From Oscillospiraceae bacterium (GTDB lineage Bacteria; Bacillota_A; Clostridia; Oscillospirales; CAG-272): 50,095 nucleotides of DNA. The notes beneath the pieces were generated by a model. The model worked only from the letters and a program-made list of their open reading frames with translations. It was not told the origin of the DNA and made no database searches. Shown here one piece after another: positions 40,938 through 49,795 of the stretch. The translations under genes were made by a program, and so were the position numbers. The DNA lies in the NCBI GenBank assembly GCA_015064665.1, contig SVRU01000007.1:1-50095 (forward strand), written 5' to 3'. Within the stretch, counting starts at the first letter, position 1. Every line of letters starts with the position of its first letter.

Positions 40938-42377
40938 ATGAATTATAAAATGATAAAATATACTCTCGGTTGGCTTTTGCTCTTTGAGTCGGCATTCTTT
41001 TTTCTTCCGCTGATCACAGGCATAATATACGCCGAGAAGGCAGCCTTTGGATTTATGTGGTCGATTATTCTGACCGCAGCAATAGGTGCGCTTCTTGTTT
41101 TAAATAAACCAAACAACCCCAAATTATACTCGCGTGACGGATTTGTAATCGTTGCGCTCAGTTGGATATTTTTAAGTGTATTCGGAGCTATGCCGTTTTT
41201 GTTTTCAGGAGTAACCAGCTCATTTGTCGATGCGCTTTTTGAAATTACCTCAGGCTTTACGACAACCGGTGCAAGCGTATTTTCGGATGTTGAGGCACTG
41301 CCAAAGTGCATTCTTCTTTGGCGAAGCTTTTCGAACTGGATCGGTGGTATGGGAGTGCTTGTATTCGTCATGGCATTTCTGCCTCTCGGCGGAGCTCACA
41401 ATATGAACATCATGAAAGCTGAAAGCCCAGGACCTTCGGTATCAAAGCTTGTCCCCCGTGTTAAAACAACCGCGCTCATTTTGTATGTAATTTACTTTAT
41501 AATGACACTTATCATGTTTGCCATACTTCTTATCGGCAGAACAAATCTTTTTGACGCGATATGTATATCCTTTTCAACAGGCGGCACGGGCGGTTTTTCC
41601 ACAAAAAACGACAGTTTCGCTTCATATTCGGATTTTGTGCAAATAGTGACAACTGTGTTTATGTTCCTTTTTTCAATAAACTTCAGTTCCTATTACCTTG
41701 CAATGCGCGGAAAATTCAAGGATGCGTTTAATACAGAGGTGCGCGTTTTTACGGCAATTGTCATTATAGCAATATCAATTATAACAGCGGACAACCTTAT
41801 TTCAAATGAATTTTCATCCCTTGGCGAAGCTCTTAAGCATTCGGCATTCAATGTTTCATCGATAATCTCCACAACCGGATTTGCATCATCGGATTTTGCT
41901 CTTTGGAATAACCTTTCGCAAACAATCCTTCTTATTTTAATGTTTATCGGAGCTTGCGCCGGCAGCACAGGCGGCGGTATTAAGGTTTCAAGAATTCTTA
42001 TTCTTGTAAAAGGCTTTTTCAGAGAATTAAAAATGCTGGTTCATCCAAAACAGGTAAAGAAAATTTCTCTCGACTCAAGAAAAGTAGATCACGAAGTGGT
42101 TCGTTCCGTAAATGCCTATATTATATGCTACTTTCTTGTTTTTGCAACCTCTGTAATCTTTCTTTCGTTTGAAGAAACAGACCTCGTAACTAATTTTTCA
42201 GCGATAGCCTCGGCAATAAACAATATAGGCCCCGGACTCGCTGAAGTAGGTCCTATGTCCAATTTTGCTCATTTATCGATTTTTTCAAAGCTTGTTCTCA
42301 CATTTGATATGTTGGCAGGCAGACTTGAGCTTTTTCCTATGATGATACTATTCAACCCATCGACCTGGAAAAAATAA
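40938..42377 (+). CDS. trkH: Trk potassium uptake channel subunit
   Basis: A 479-residue membrane channel of the TrkH/KtrB superfamily with about ten helices and four pore loops. The selectivity-filter segments are recognisable: TSGFTTTGASVF, STGGTGGFSTKN, SIISTTGFASSD and NNIGPGLAEVGP. IGGMGVLVFVMAFLPLGG and SRILILVKGFFRELKMLVHPK are family landmarks. It forms the potassium path gated by the TrkA protein encoded just upstream; AGGTGA overlaps the trkA stop, supporting coupled translation. A bidirectional terminator follows. Confidence 0.95.
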   Translation: MNYKMIKYTLGWLLLFESAFFFLPLITGIIYAEKAAFGFMWSIILTAAIGALLVLNKPNNPKLYSRDGFVIVALSWIFLSVFGAMPFLFSGVTSSFVDALFEITSGFTTTGASVFSDVEALPKCILLWRSFSNWIGGMGVLVFVMAFLPLGGAHNMNIMKAESPGPSVSKLVPRVKTTALILYVIYFIMTLIMFAILLIGRTNLFDAICISFSTGGTGGFSTKNDSFASYSDFVQIVTTVFMFLFSINFSSYYLAMRGKFKDAFNTEVRVFTAIVIIAISIITADNLISNEFSSLGEALKHSAFNVSSIISTTGFASSDFALWNNLSQTILLILMFIGACAGSTGGGIKVSRILILVKGFFRELKMLVHPKQVKKISLDSRKVDHEVVRSVNAYIICYFLVFATSVIFLSFEETDLVTNFSAIASAINNIGPGLAEVGPMSNFAHLSIFSKLVLTFDMLAGRLELFPMMILFNPSTWKK

Positions 42378-42382
42378 AACAG

Positions 42383-42440
42383 CACGGACGGCTGCTTGCA
42401 ATTCATCTTTTGATGTGGCAAACAAACCGTCCGTGTTTTA
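42383..42440. terminator. bidirectional terminator between trkH and isomerase gene
   Basis: CACGGACGG (42383-42391) pairs with CCGTCCGTG (42427-42435); an inner stem (TTGC/GCAA, then TTCATC with GATGTG) closes the loop. TTTT follows on the plus strand and TGTTTTATTTTTT on the minus strand. Confidence 0.82.
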
Positions 42441-42444
42441 TGTT

Positions 42445-43314
42445 TTATATACCCGTTCTGTAAAAATCAACCTTATCTGCAAGATATTTTGTTGTTTCAG
42501 CCATAAATTTCAGAACAGAGGGAATCTGAGGGTCTTCAAAATTTCCATAGGTTTTTCCCGCCTCGAGAGTAAAGCAGCCTTTATAATCCACCTCACCGAG
42601 AGCGCGGCATACCTTATCCCAGTTTATTTTAGAAAGACCGGGGAGGACATGCAAGTCATTTTCATAATCAACGTCGTGCGCGTGAATACAACCGAGTCGT
42701 TCTCCGCCGATTATCCTTATTGCATCTTCGGGTTCTCTGCCGCAAAGTGCAACATGGCCAATATCAAGACATATCGAAAATGCCTCTGAATCATCAAGCG
42801 TTTCATAAAGCTTCACAAGCTCTCTCGGGTCAGCACCCACGCAATCGCCTATGTGACCCGTAACCCTGTGGCGCTGCCACATATTTTCAAGCGCAATCTT
42901 TACTCCGTTTTTCTTTGCCAAGGGAGCAATAGATTTGTAAAATTCAATATTCTCGGCAAACATTTTATCCTTATCGTCATAGTAGTATCCTCTCATTATC
43001 GGATGAACAACAATGTTCGGTATTCCGAGAATTCCCGCACATTCAAAAACGTCGGGCAGCATTGGAATTACGTTTTCTATGTAGTAATCCCATTTACCTA
43101 CCGGAGCATGCGCCTGTATATATGTTATTCCACGTTCATTGGCAATAGCCTTAAGCCTATATGCAAGCTTGCGCCAATCATCGCAAAAAGGAGGATCTAC
43201 ATTCTCCAACATAGTGATATCAACAGCAGGAAATCCTGCATCGGCAATCATATTTACCGTGGCTTCAACGCCAAATCTTTTGGTCAGATGACCCGTATAC
43301 TGAGCAAATAACAT
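42445..43314 (-). CDS. sugar phosphate isomerase/epimerase (xylose-isomerase-like TIM barrel)
   Basis: A 289-residue soluble TIM-barrel protein of the AP-endonuclease-2 / IolE-IolI-like family. Metal-ligand strands run in the usual order: YIQAHAPVG, IVVHPIMRG, KIALENMWQRH (Glu), FSICLDIGHVALCG (Asp, His), CIHAHDVDYENDLHVLPG (His-x-His-Asp) and CFTLEAGKTYG (Glu). Such proteins isomerise or epimerise sugars or cyclitols, often next to Gfo/Idh/MocA enzymes; here it stands alone. AAGGAGAG precedes the ATG, with a consensus-type promoter upstream. Substrate unknown. Confidence 0.88.
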   Translation of the reverse strand: MLFAQYTGHLTKRFGVEATVNMIADAGFPAVDITMLENVDPPFCDDWRKLAYRLKAIANERGITYIQAHAPVGKWDYYIENVIPMLPDVFECAGILGIPNIVVHPIMRGYYYDDKDKMFAENIEFYKSIAPLAKKNGVKIALENMWQRHRVTGHIGDCVGADPRELVKLYETLDDSEAFSICLDIGHVALCGREPEDAIRIIGGERLGCIHAHDVDYENDLHVLPGLSKINWDKVCRALGEVDYKGCFTLEAGKTYGNFEDPQIPSVLKFMAETTKYLADKVDFYRTGI

Positions 43315-43336
43315 TTTCTTCTCTCCTTTTTAAAAA

Positions 43337-43365
43337 ATTATACCTCTTTTCCGGGATTTTGTCAA
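43337..43365 (-). promoter_or_regulatory. promoter of isomerase gene
   Basis: Minus strand TTGACA (43360-43365), 17 nt, TATAAT (43337-43342): full consensus, 22 nt from the start codon. Confidence 0.88.
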
Positions 43366-43395
43366 TCCAGCCGCAAGATAATTTTGAAAAAGCTG

Positions 43396-43424
43396 TTGAT
43401 TTTCTCGCAAAGCAGTGCTACAAT
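43396..43424 (+). promoter_or_regulatory. promoter of SLC13-like permease gene
   Basis: TTGATT (43396-43401), 17 nt, TACAAT (43419-43424) with extended TGC. It sets the downstream ATG at 43453 as the start. Confidence 0.75.
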
Positions 43425-43452
43425 TGATTTGATTTTATATAACGAGGCTTTT

Positions 43453-44559
43453 ATGCAAAGACTTATCACTTTTATTAAGACAAACGCCGTTATGCTGATT
43501 GCAGCTTTAGCGGCTTTAATAACATCATTTATTGTTCCGCCCGACAAGGCATATCTTGATTATTTTGATTTCAAGACTCTGACCTGTCTTTTCTGCGTTC
43601 TTGCCGTTGTTTGCGCACTGAGAAACATACGTTTTTTCTATACACTGGCAAAGGCTATAATCAGAAAATTCAAAAACACAAGACTATCCATTCTTGCTCT
43701 TGTTTACATAACATTTATCGGCTCAATGCTGATAGCAAACGATATGGCGTTGCTCACGTTTTTGCCACTCGGATATTTCGTTCTGCATACGACGGGAAAA
43801 GAAAAGTACATGGCGTTCACCTTTATAATGCAGAACATCGCGGCAAATCTTGGCGGTATGCTCACCCCTTTCGGCAATCCCCAGAACCTTTACCTTTATT
43901 CAAAGTTCAATATCCCCGACCTCGAATTTATTTCTATAATGTTTATTCCATTCATTATTTCAATCGTTCTGATTACAGGCTGTTGCCTAGTCTTTGTAAA
44001 GGTTGAACCGCTTGTTATTGAAGAAAAAGCAGCCAGCCTTCCTATAGCAAGAACGGTAATATACCTTATTCTTTTTGCTTTTTCAATTTTAATCGTATTC
44101 AGAACCGTTCCCTACTGGCTTGGACTCATTATAATCCCGATAGCACTTATCTTTATGGATAGACAAGCTCTTCGCGACGTGGATTACGGTCTTCTTTTCA
44201 CATTTGTATTTTTCTTTATCTTCTCGGGAAATATGGCAAGAATTGAAGCCGTGCGTGATTTCTTCTCATATCTTCTTGAAAAAAACACATTGGTGTTCTC
44301 TTCGCTGAGCTGTCAGTTTATAAGCAACGTTCCGTCTGCTATACTGCTCTCACAGTTTACGGACAACTACAAAGAGCTTTTGCTTGGCGTTAACATAGGC
44401 GGAGCGGGTACGATGATTGCTTCGCTTGCGAGCCTTATCACCTTCAGAGAGTATTCAAAGCAAGACCCAGGACACACGCTGAGATATATCGTTAAATTCT
44501 CACTTTTCAATTTTGCATTTTTAGGCATACTTATTGCTGTATGCTCAATCATAAAATAA
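43453..44559 (+). CDS. SLC13/ArsB-NhaD-superfamily permease
   Basis: A 368-residue membrane protein with about ten helices in two inverted halves. Each half has its re-entrant motif: NLGGMLTPFGNPQNLYL near residue 140 and FISNVPSAILLSQFT near residue 300; ANDMALLTFLPLG is the matching helix. The layout fits the ion transporter (ArsB/NhaD, CitT/SLC13) superfamily, which moves dicarboxylates, arsenite, sodium or other ions; substrate undetermined. The start at 43453 has GAGG upstream. The open frame extends to a TTG at 43384, but that would put the promoter inside the gene. Confidence 0.83.
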   Translation: MQRLITFIKTNAVMLIAALAALITSFIVPPDKAYLDYFDFKTLTCLFCVLAVVCALRNIRFFYTLAKAIIRKFKNTRLSILALVYITFIGSMLIANDMALLTFLPLGYFVLHTTGKEKYMAFTFIMQNIAANLGGMLTPFGNPQNLYLYSKFNIPDLEFISIMFIPFIISIVLITGCCLVFVKVEPLVIEEKAASLPIARTVIYLILFAFSILIVFRTVPYWLGLIIIPIALIFMDRQALRDVDYGLLFTFVFFFIFSGNMARIEAVRDFFSYLLEKNTLVFSSLSCQFISNVPSAILLSQFTDNYKELLLGVNIGGAGTMIASLASLITFREYSKQDPGHTLRYIVKFSLFNFAFLGILIAVCSIIK

Positions 44560-44560
44560 T

Positions 44561-44607
44561 AAAGGTCGGATAGGCTCACTCCAGCGGAGATTGCTTATCC
44601 GACTTTT
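44561..44607. terminator. bidirectional terminator between permease and tetR
   Basis: GTCGGATAGGC (44565-44575) pairs with GCTTATCCGAC (44593-44603), one G-T pair, followed by TTTT on the plus strand. The minus-strand repressor gene stops 3 nt away. Confidence 0.82.
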
Positions 44608-44610
44608 ATA

Positions 44611-45159
44611 TTAATTTTGAAATTCCTCTTCAAGCTTTCCCCGAAGCTTATCGGCTAAAAAAAGGCCGTCATAATTTTCATCAAGAAGCATAAGAGAACC
44701 GTATATCAATGCCAAAACAGTATATTTTTTCGACTCAAAGTCCTGCGTTTTTTCTTCGCACCACTCCTCTATGGCACGAACAAGCGAGTTGTCAAAAAGC
44801 GAGAGTGCTTTTATTCCCGACGGTGAAACCGTCATCAATACCGAGCGGTAATTCGGATTTGCAATCCAAAACCTGAGACTTGATACGGAAAGCTCAATTA
44901 TACGGCGGCGAATATCCTTTTCAAAAACCGAATCAATCTCGCGGCACAAAAGCTCCCACTTTGACGCTATAAATTTTATTATTTCGGATATAAGCTCTTC
45001 TTTATCCTTGAAATGACGGTACGGTGCAGCACAGGATACCTCAGCGGAGAGCGCAACGCGGCGCAGCGAAAAATCCTTGATTCCGCGCTCCCAAAGTTCG
45101 TTTATTCCTGCTACGATAAGTCTTGTCCTGACGCTTTCCTCTATAAATTCAGCTTCCAT
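44611..45159 (-). CDS. TetR-family repressor
   Basis: A 182-residue regulator. The N-terminal HTH is typical: RTRLIVAGINELWERGIKDFSLRRVALSAEVSCAAPYRHFKDKEELISEII, with the recognition helix around AAPYRHF. The C-terminal ~125 residues are a helical ligand domain with no recognisable subtype. The start is ATG 45157-45159 with GGAG 6 nt upstream; an ATG four codons earlier lacks a site. Its promoter (45193-45221) has a palindrome at +1 that also occurs downstream of the divergent aromatic-operon promoter. I infer that it represses both and may sense an aromatic compound or pathway intermediate. Confidence 0.92.
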   Translation of the reverse strand: MEAEFIEESVRTRLIVAGINELWERGIKDFSLRRVALSAEVSCAAPYRHFKDKEELISEIIKFIASKWELLCREIDSVFEKDIRRRIIELSVSSLRFWIANPNYRSVLMTVSPSGIKALSLFDNSLVRAIEEWCEEKTQDFESKKYTVLALIYGSLMLLDENYDGLFLADKLRGKLEEEFQN

Positions 45160-45175
45160 TATCTTCTCCATAAAC

Positions 45176-45194
45176 TAGTTAATAGCGTTAACAT
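45176..45194. promoter_or_regulatory. TetR operator 1 (repressor gene side)
   Basis: TAGTTAATAGCGTTAACAT holds the arms GTTAA/TTAAC around 5 nt. It matches operator 2 at 14 of 19 positions and overlaps the end of the tetR -10 and the transcription start. Confidence 0.75.
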
Positions 45195-45221
45195 TTTATC
45201 ACAGAATAATGAAAAATTCAA
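45193..45221 (-). promoter_or_regulatory. tetR promoter
   Basis: Minus strand TTGAAT (45216-45221), 17 nt, TAAAAT (45193-45198) with extended TGA. Confidence 0.75.
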
Positions 45222-45250
45222 TACAATTTTAAAAAAATTGCAGAAAACTA

Positions 45251-45279
45251 TTGACAATCAATATTATATATACTATAAT
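45251..45279 (+). promoter_or_regulatory. promoter of the aromatic amino-acid operon
   Basis: TTGACA (45251-45256), 17 nt, TATAAT (45274-45279): perfect consensus. Transcription should start near 45286, just before operator 2. Confidence 0.9.
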
Positions 45280-45294
45280 TATTGCATAAAACAC

Positions 45295-45313
45295 AAGTTA
45301 ACAGTGTTAACTT
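45295..45313. promoter_or_regulatory. TetR operator 2 (aromatic operon side)
   Basis: AAGTTAACAGTGTTAACTT is a perfect palindrome (8-bp arms, 3-nt centre), about 10-27 nt downstream of the predicted start of transcription: a classic repression position. Confidence 0.8.
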
Positions 45314-45335
45314 GCTGCTGCGAGAGGTAAAAATT

Positions 45336-46427
45336 ATGAACTCACTTGATGAGGCAAGAAAAATTATTAATGAGGTTGACGCAAAAATGGCAGAGCTTTT
45401 CTGCAAAAGAATGCGCGCCGCTGAAATGGTTGCCGCATACAAAAAGGAGCACGGGCTCAAAATCTTTGATGCCGCGCGTGAAGAAGAGGTTGTTAGAAGA
45501 AATTCCGCACTTGTAGAGGATAAGGAGTTGCGCGAATATTATGTAAACTTTTTAAAAAACAACATGGCGGTATCAAGAAACTATCAGGACAGACTTATGT
45601 CAGGTATGAAAATCGCTTATTGCGGAACTGAGGGTGCTTTTGCTCATATCGCAACGGCAAAGCTTTTTCCTACCGCAACAAAGATTGCCTACGGAGATTT
45701 TCTTTCAGCTTACAAAGCAGTTGAAGAAGGTGTGTGCGATGCCGCTGTTCTTCCTGTTGAAAACAGCTATAACGGTGAGGTTGGACAGGTTACAGACCTT
45801 ATGTTCTCAGGTCCTCTCTATATCAACAGCATCACCGAGCTTGCCGTCTCCCATGACCTGCTCGCAGCCAAGGATGCATCTCTTTCGGATATTAGGCAGG
45901 TGATAAGCCACCCACAGGCACTGGGGCAATGTGCTGAATACATCAAAGAAAAGGGCTTTGAGCAGATAGAATACACGAACACCGCTCTCGCAGCAAAATA
46001 CGTCAGCGAAAAGGGTGACAAATCGATAGCGGCAATTGCAAGTGAAGAAGCCGCTGAAATATTCGGTCTTACCGTTCTTGAGAAAAATATTAACGCAAGC
46101 CGAAGCAATACAACAAGATTTGCCGTATTCTCAAGGGCTGAGGACGTAAGAAGAGAAAATGAAAAAGGCGTTCACACGATACTTCTTTTCACCGTAAGAA
46201 ACGAAGCAGGCGCTCTTGCCAAAGCAATTGATGTTATTGGTAAGCACGGATTCAATATGATATCGCTGAGAAGCCGTCCGATGAAGGATTTGCTTTGGCA
46301 ATATTACTTCTACGTTGAAGCCGAAGGCAACGTAAATACACCTAGCGGCAAGAACATGATGCTTGAGCTTCATAACTACTGCGATAAATTAAAATCTGTT
46401 GGAACATATCTTGGAGCAACGACATGA
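45336..46427 (+). CDS. pheA: bifunctional chorismate mutase / prephenate dehydratase
   Basis: The 363-residue P-protein turns chorismate into prephenate and then phenylpyruvate, the phenylalanine branch. Residues ~1-85 are the AroQ chorismate mutase (LDEARKIINEVDAKMAELFCKRM). Residues ~90-268 are the dehydratase (KIAYCGTEGAFAHIA, VLPVENSYNGEVGQV, the catalytic SNTTRFAVFS). Residues ~280-360 are the ACT domain with GALAKAIDVIGKHGFNMISLRSRP, where phenylalanine feedback normally acts. The start is ATG 45336 with GAGAGGT upstream; an earlier in-frame start would span operator 2. Its stop overlaps aroB by ATGA. Heading a shikimate operon, it ties late and early steps together. Confidence 0.96.
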   Translation: MNSLDEARKIINEVDAKMAELFCKRMRAAEMVAAYKKEHGLKIFDAAREEEVVRRNSALVEDKELREYYVNFLKNNMAVSRNYQDRLMSGMKIAYCGTEGAFAHIATAKLFPTATKIAYGDFLSAYKAVEEGVCDAAVLPVENSYNGEVGQVTDLMFSGPLYINSITELAVSHDLLAAKDASLSDIRQVISHPQALGQCAEYIKEKGFEQIEYTNTALAAKYVSEKGDKSIAAIASEEAAEIFGLTVLEKNINASRSNTTRFAVFSRAEDVRRENEKGVHTILLFTVRNEAGALAKAIDVIGKHGFNMISLRSRPMKDLLWQYYFYVEAEGNVNTPSGKNMMLELHNYCDKLKSVGTYLGATT

Positions 46428-47440
46428 AAACTATAAAATTAAATCTTAATGAGAGAAGCTATAACATTTCGGTTGAGAGCGGATTGCTTGAAAAAGCTGA
46501 TAAGATTTTAAATCTTAACCGAAAAGTGTTTATACTTACGGACACAGGAGTTCCGCGCGAATACTCTGAAAAAATTCTTGCAAAATCTAAGGAAGCTGTA
46601 ATTTTCACGGTTGCAGAGGGTGAAAGTTCAAAAAGTATGGCTACCCTCTCAAAAATTTTCGAAGTGATGCTTGGATTTGAAATGTCACGCGGAGATTGTT
46701 TGGTCGCGGTCGGCGGCGGAGTTATCGGCGACCTCGGCGGTTTTGCGGCATCCATTTATATGCGCGGAATCGATTTCTACAACGTTCCAACAACCCTGCT
46801 CGCTCAAGTGGATTCATCTATCGGAGGAAAAACCGCGGTAAACTTTAAGGGAATAAAAAACGTTATCGGTTCATTTTATCAACCGAAAGCGGTTCTTATA
46901 GACGTGGACACTCTTAAAACACTCCCAAAAAGACAGATATCGGCAGGTCTTGCCGAAACGGTTAAAATGGCATTGACCTCGGACTCCGAGCTTTTTGAAA
47001 TATTTGAAAAAAACACAGCACTTGACATAGAGGAAATAGTAATTCGCTCGCTTATGATAAAGCGTGCCGTTGTCGAAGCAGACGAGCGAGAGAGCGGTCT
47101 TAGAAAAATACTTAACTTTGGGCATACCCTCGGCCACGGAATAGAATCAGATGCAGATCTTCACGGACTCTATCACGGAGAGTGTGTGGCACTCGGAATG
47201 CTTCCCATGTGCTCTGGCGAGGTGCGGGACAGACTCTTGCCCATACTCAAAAAATTAAATCTTCCCACCTCATATACAGGTGATATAGATAACGCATTAA
47301 ACTTTATCGTTCACGATAAAAAAACGAAGAACGGATTTGTTGAGGCTATATTTGTTGACAAAATCGGCCAATACCGTATAGAGAAAATATCTGTTGATGA
47401 TTTCTCATCTATGATTAAAGAAAGGCTTTCTGCGATATGA
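46424..47440 (+). CDS. aroB: 3-dehydroquinate synthase
   Basis: AroB cyclises DAHP to 3-dehydroquinate, with NAD and zinc, in step two of the shikimate pathway. The 338-residue protein has the signature VAVGGGVIGDLGGFAASIYMRGIDFYNVPTTLLAQVDSSIGGKTAVNF (residues ~90-140), then ESGLRKILNFGHTLGHGIE and YHGECVALGM, containing the zinc-binding Glu and His residues. The gene is coupled to pheA and aroC by 4-bp overlaps on both sides. Length and motifs are normal. Confidence 0.97.
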   Translation: MKTIKLNLNERSYNISVESGLLEKADKILNLNRKVFILTDTGVPREYSEKILAKSKEAVIFTVAEGESSKSMATLSKIFEVMLGFEMSRGDCLVAVGGGVIGDLGGFAASIYMRGIDFYNVPTTLLAQVDSSIGGKTAVNFKGIKNVIGSFYQPKAVLIDVDTLKTLPKRQISAGLAETVKMALTSDSELFEIFEKNTALDIEEIVIRSLMIKRAVVEADERESGLRKILNFGHTLGHGIESDADLHGLYHGECVALGMLPMCSGEVRDRLLPILKKLNLPTSYTGDIDNALNFIVHDKKTKNGFVEAIFVDKIGQYRIEKISVDDFSSMIKERLSAI

Positions 47441-48537
47441 AAAACACCTACGGAACAAGTCTTGCCGTTACGATCTTCGGCGAAAGTCACGGAGATTATA
47501 TAGGAGCGGTTATTGACGGATTGGCACCGGGCATAAAAATAGACCGAGAATACATTGATAAAAAGCTCTTGCTGCGCCGTCCTTTTGGCAGTATCTCCAC
47601 CGCAAGAGTCGAGCAGGACGACTACTCAATCGTGAGCGGTGTGTTTGAAGGATACACAACAGGCACACCGATTACAATTCTGATTAAAAACGAAAACACA
47701 AAAAGTAAAGATTATTCAAAACAAAAAGACCTTCCCCGTCCGTCACATGCAGATTTTTCGGCAAACTGTAAATACCACGGATTCCAGGACTATCGCGGTG
47801 GCGGTCATTTTTCGGGAAGAGTTACTGCTGCATTGGTTGCCGCAGGAGCAATAATCGAGTCGGCTCTTGAAAAGTCGGGAATAAAAATCGGAACTCACAT
47901 ATCTAAGCTGCACGGTATTAAAGACAGAGATTTTTCCGACTATGCCGCAGATATTGAATATCTGTCAAAGAAAAAATTTCCCGTTCTTTCCGAAGAAAGC
48001 GAAGCAAGAATGACCCAAGAAATAAAATCGGCACACACGGCGGGTGACAGCGTAGGCGGCGTTCTTGAAAGCGTAATTATCGGTGTTCCGGAAGGAGTCG
48101 GCGAGCCTTGGTTTGACAGTGCGGAAAGCATGATTTCGCACATACTCTTCTCTATTGGCGGAATCAAAGGAATCGAATTCGGCGACGGATTCGCTCTTGC
48201 GGATATGCTTGGCAGCGAAGCAAACGACCCAATCACTGTTCAAGGCGGAAAAATTGTTACAAAAACAAACAGAAACGGCGGAATTAACGGCGGGATTACC
48301 AATGGAATGCCGCTTACAGTAAGATGTGCGGTAAAGCCCACTCCGTCTATATATAAAGAGCAGGATACGGTTAGTCTCTCTGAAAAAACCGACAAAAAAC
48401 TTACTATCCAGGGACGACATGACCCTGCCATAATACACAGAGTAAGAGCCGTTGTTGATGCAGCACTCGCTATTGCAATTGCTGATATGTTAACACTTCG
48501 CTTTGGAACGGATTTCCTTGCAAAGAGCAAGCAATAA
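47437..48537 (+). CDS. aroC: chorismate synthase
   Basis: AroC makes chorismate from EPSP with reduced FMN. This 366-residue protein shows the N-terminal GESHGDYIGAVIDGLAPG, the signature RPSHADFSANCKYHGFQDYRGGGHFSGRVTAALVAAGA (conserved residues near 105-140), SGGGRN-type positions replaced by NRNGGINGGITNGMPL, and the C-terminal GRHDPAIIHRVRAVVDAALAIAIADML. It begins with an ATGA overlap on aroB and is followed by the fused aroE-aroK gene after 22 nt. Since aroC comes before the intermediate steps, gene order does not follow pathway order. Confidence 0.97.
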   Translation: MKNTYGTSLAVTIFGESHGDYIGAVIDGLAPGIKIDREYIDKKLLLRRPFGSISTARVEQDDYSIVSGVFEGYTTGTPITILIKNENTKSKDYSKQKDLPRPSHADFSANCKYHGFQDYRGGGHFSGRVTAALVAAGAIIESALEKSGIKIGTHISKLHGIKDRDFSDYAADIEYLSKKKFPVLSEESEARMTQEIKSAHTAGDSVGGVLESVIIGVPEGVGEPWFDSAESMISHILFSIGGIKGIEFGDGFALADMLGSEANDPITVQGGKIVTKTNRNGGINGGITNGMPLTVRCAVKPTPSIYKEQDTVSLSEKTDKKLTIQGRHDPAIIHRVRAVVDAALAIAIADMLTLRFGTDFLAKSKQ

Positions 48538-48559
48538 TTTACAAAAAGGATAAACGAGC

Positions 48560-49795
48560 ATGAAATACGGTTGTATTGGAGAGCATCTTGTACACAGCTT
48601 TTCAAAAGAAATACACAACGCTCTTGCAGACTACGAATACGAATTACGCGAAATTGAAAGAGATAATCTTGACAGCTTTATGCAAAACTCTGATTTCAAT
48701 GCGATAAACGTAACTATTCCCTACAAAGAACTTGTCATACCCCATATGTATTACGTTGATGCTCACGCAAAAGAAATAGGCGCTGTAAACACAGTCGTGA
48801 ACCGCGCCGGGAAGCTCTACGGATACAACACGGACTTTTACGGAATGAGCTGTCTTTTAGAGCATGCCAATATAGATATCAAGGATAAAAAGGTTGCAAT
48901 TCTCGGCACGGGTGGCACTTCAAAGACTGCATATGCCGTATCAAAGGCTCTTGGAGCAAAGGAGATAATAAAGGTAAGCAGGCATGCTGACGACGATTCG
49001 GTGTCCTACCTTGAGCTTTATGAAAAGCACACTGATGCCGAGGTTATAATCAACACCACTCCGGTTGGTATGTACCCAAAAATTTATGACTCTCCGATAG
49101 AGCTTTCAAAATTTAAAAATCTTTTGGGTGTAATAGATGCAATTTATAATCCGTTGAGAACCCCTCTTGTACTCGAAGCGATAAATCGCAGTATTCCTGC
49201 AGAAGGCGGACTTTATATGCTTGTCAAGCAAGCACTCAGAGCCTCGGAAATATTTATTGACACAGCTTATTCCGACAAGGACGGTGACGAGATATTCAAA
49301 AACATCATGCGCGAGAAGGAAAACATCGTTCTTATAGGTATGCCCGGATCGGGAAAAAGTACAGTTGGAAAAATACTTGCCAAGCTCTACGAAAGACCCT
49401 TTATTGATACGGATGCACTTATTGAAGAGCGTGCAGGAAAAACAATTTCAAAAATATTTGAAGAGTGGGGCGAGTCTTCATTCCGCGCGCTTGAGCACGA
49501 GATAATCAAAGAAGCAGCGGCTAAAAACTGCTCTGTGATTTCAACGGGCGGCGGTGCTGTTCTCAACCCAAATAATATTTCAGCACTTCGCGAGAACGGA
49601 AAAGTTTATTTTATTGACAGACCTCTTTCGGCGCTTGTGCCAACACCGGACAGACCCCTCGCACTCTCCGCCGAAGAGATAAAGAAGAGATACGAAGAAC
49701 GCTACGGTATATACGTATCGGCTGCGGACGAAAGAATTGACGCGGATTGCGAAGTTGATTCCGTTGTTGAAAAAATCAAAAGGAGCTTCGGATAA
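48560..49795 (+). CDS. aroEK: fused shikimate dehydrogenase-shikimate kinase
   Basis: A 411-residue two-enzyme fusion. Residues 1-~245 are shikimate dehydrogenase: HSFSKEIHN, NVTIPYKE with the catalytic Lys, VNTVV, YGYNTDFYG with the catalytic Asp, the nucleotide loop ILGTGGTSKTA and NTTPVGMYP. Residues ~250-411 are shikimate kinase: Walker A LIGMPGSGKSTVGK, FIDTDALIEE, the GESSFRALEHE arginine loop, STGGGAV and the RPLALS lid. Joined, they would catalyse dehydroshikimate to shikimate 3-phosphate in succession. The symbol is a composite of aroE and aroK. The kinase part is compact (~160 residues) but complete. AAGGA precedes the ATG; aroQ starts on its stop (TAATG). Confidence 0.93.
   Translation: MKYGCIGEHLVHSFSKEIHNALADYEYELREIERDNLDSFMQNSDFNAINVTIPYKELVIPHMYYVDAHAKEIGAVNTVVNRAGKLYGYNTDFYGMSCLLEHANIDIKDKKVAILGTGGTSKTAYAVSKALGAKEIIKVSRHADDDSVSYLELYEKHTDAEVIINTTPVGMYPKIYDSPIELSKFKNLLGVIDAIYNPLRTPLVLEAINRSIPAEGGLYMLVKQALRASEIFIDTAYSDKDGDEIFKNIMREKENIVLIGMPGSGKSTVGKILAKLYERPFIDTDALIEERAGKTISKIFEEWGESSFRALEHEIIKEAAAKNCSVISTGGGAVLNPNNISALRENGKVYFIDRPLSALVPTPDRPLALSAEEIKKRYEERYGIYVSAADERIDADCEVDSVVEKIKRSFG

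Noticed and set aside
43384..43452. TTG-started N-terminal extension of the SLC13-like permease
   Set aside because: It contains the gene's own promoter and lacks a ribosome-binding site; ATG 43453 has GAGG.
45282..45335. Longer pheA start
   Set aside because: The extension would cover the predicted transcription start and operator 2; chorismate mutase homology begins at 45336.
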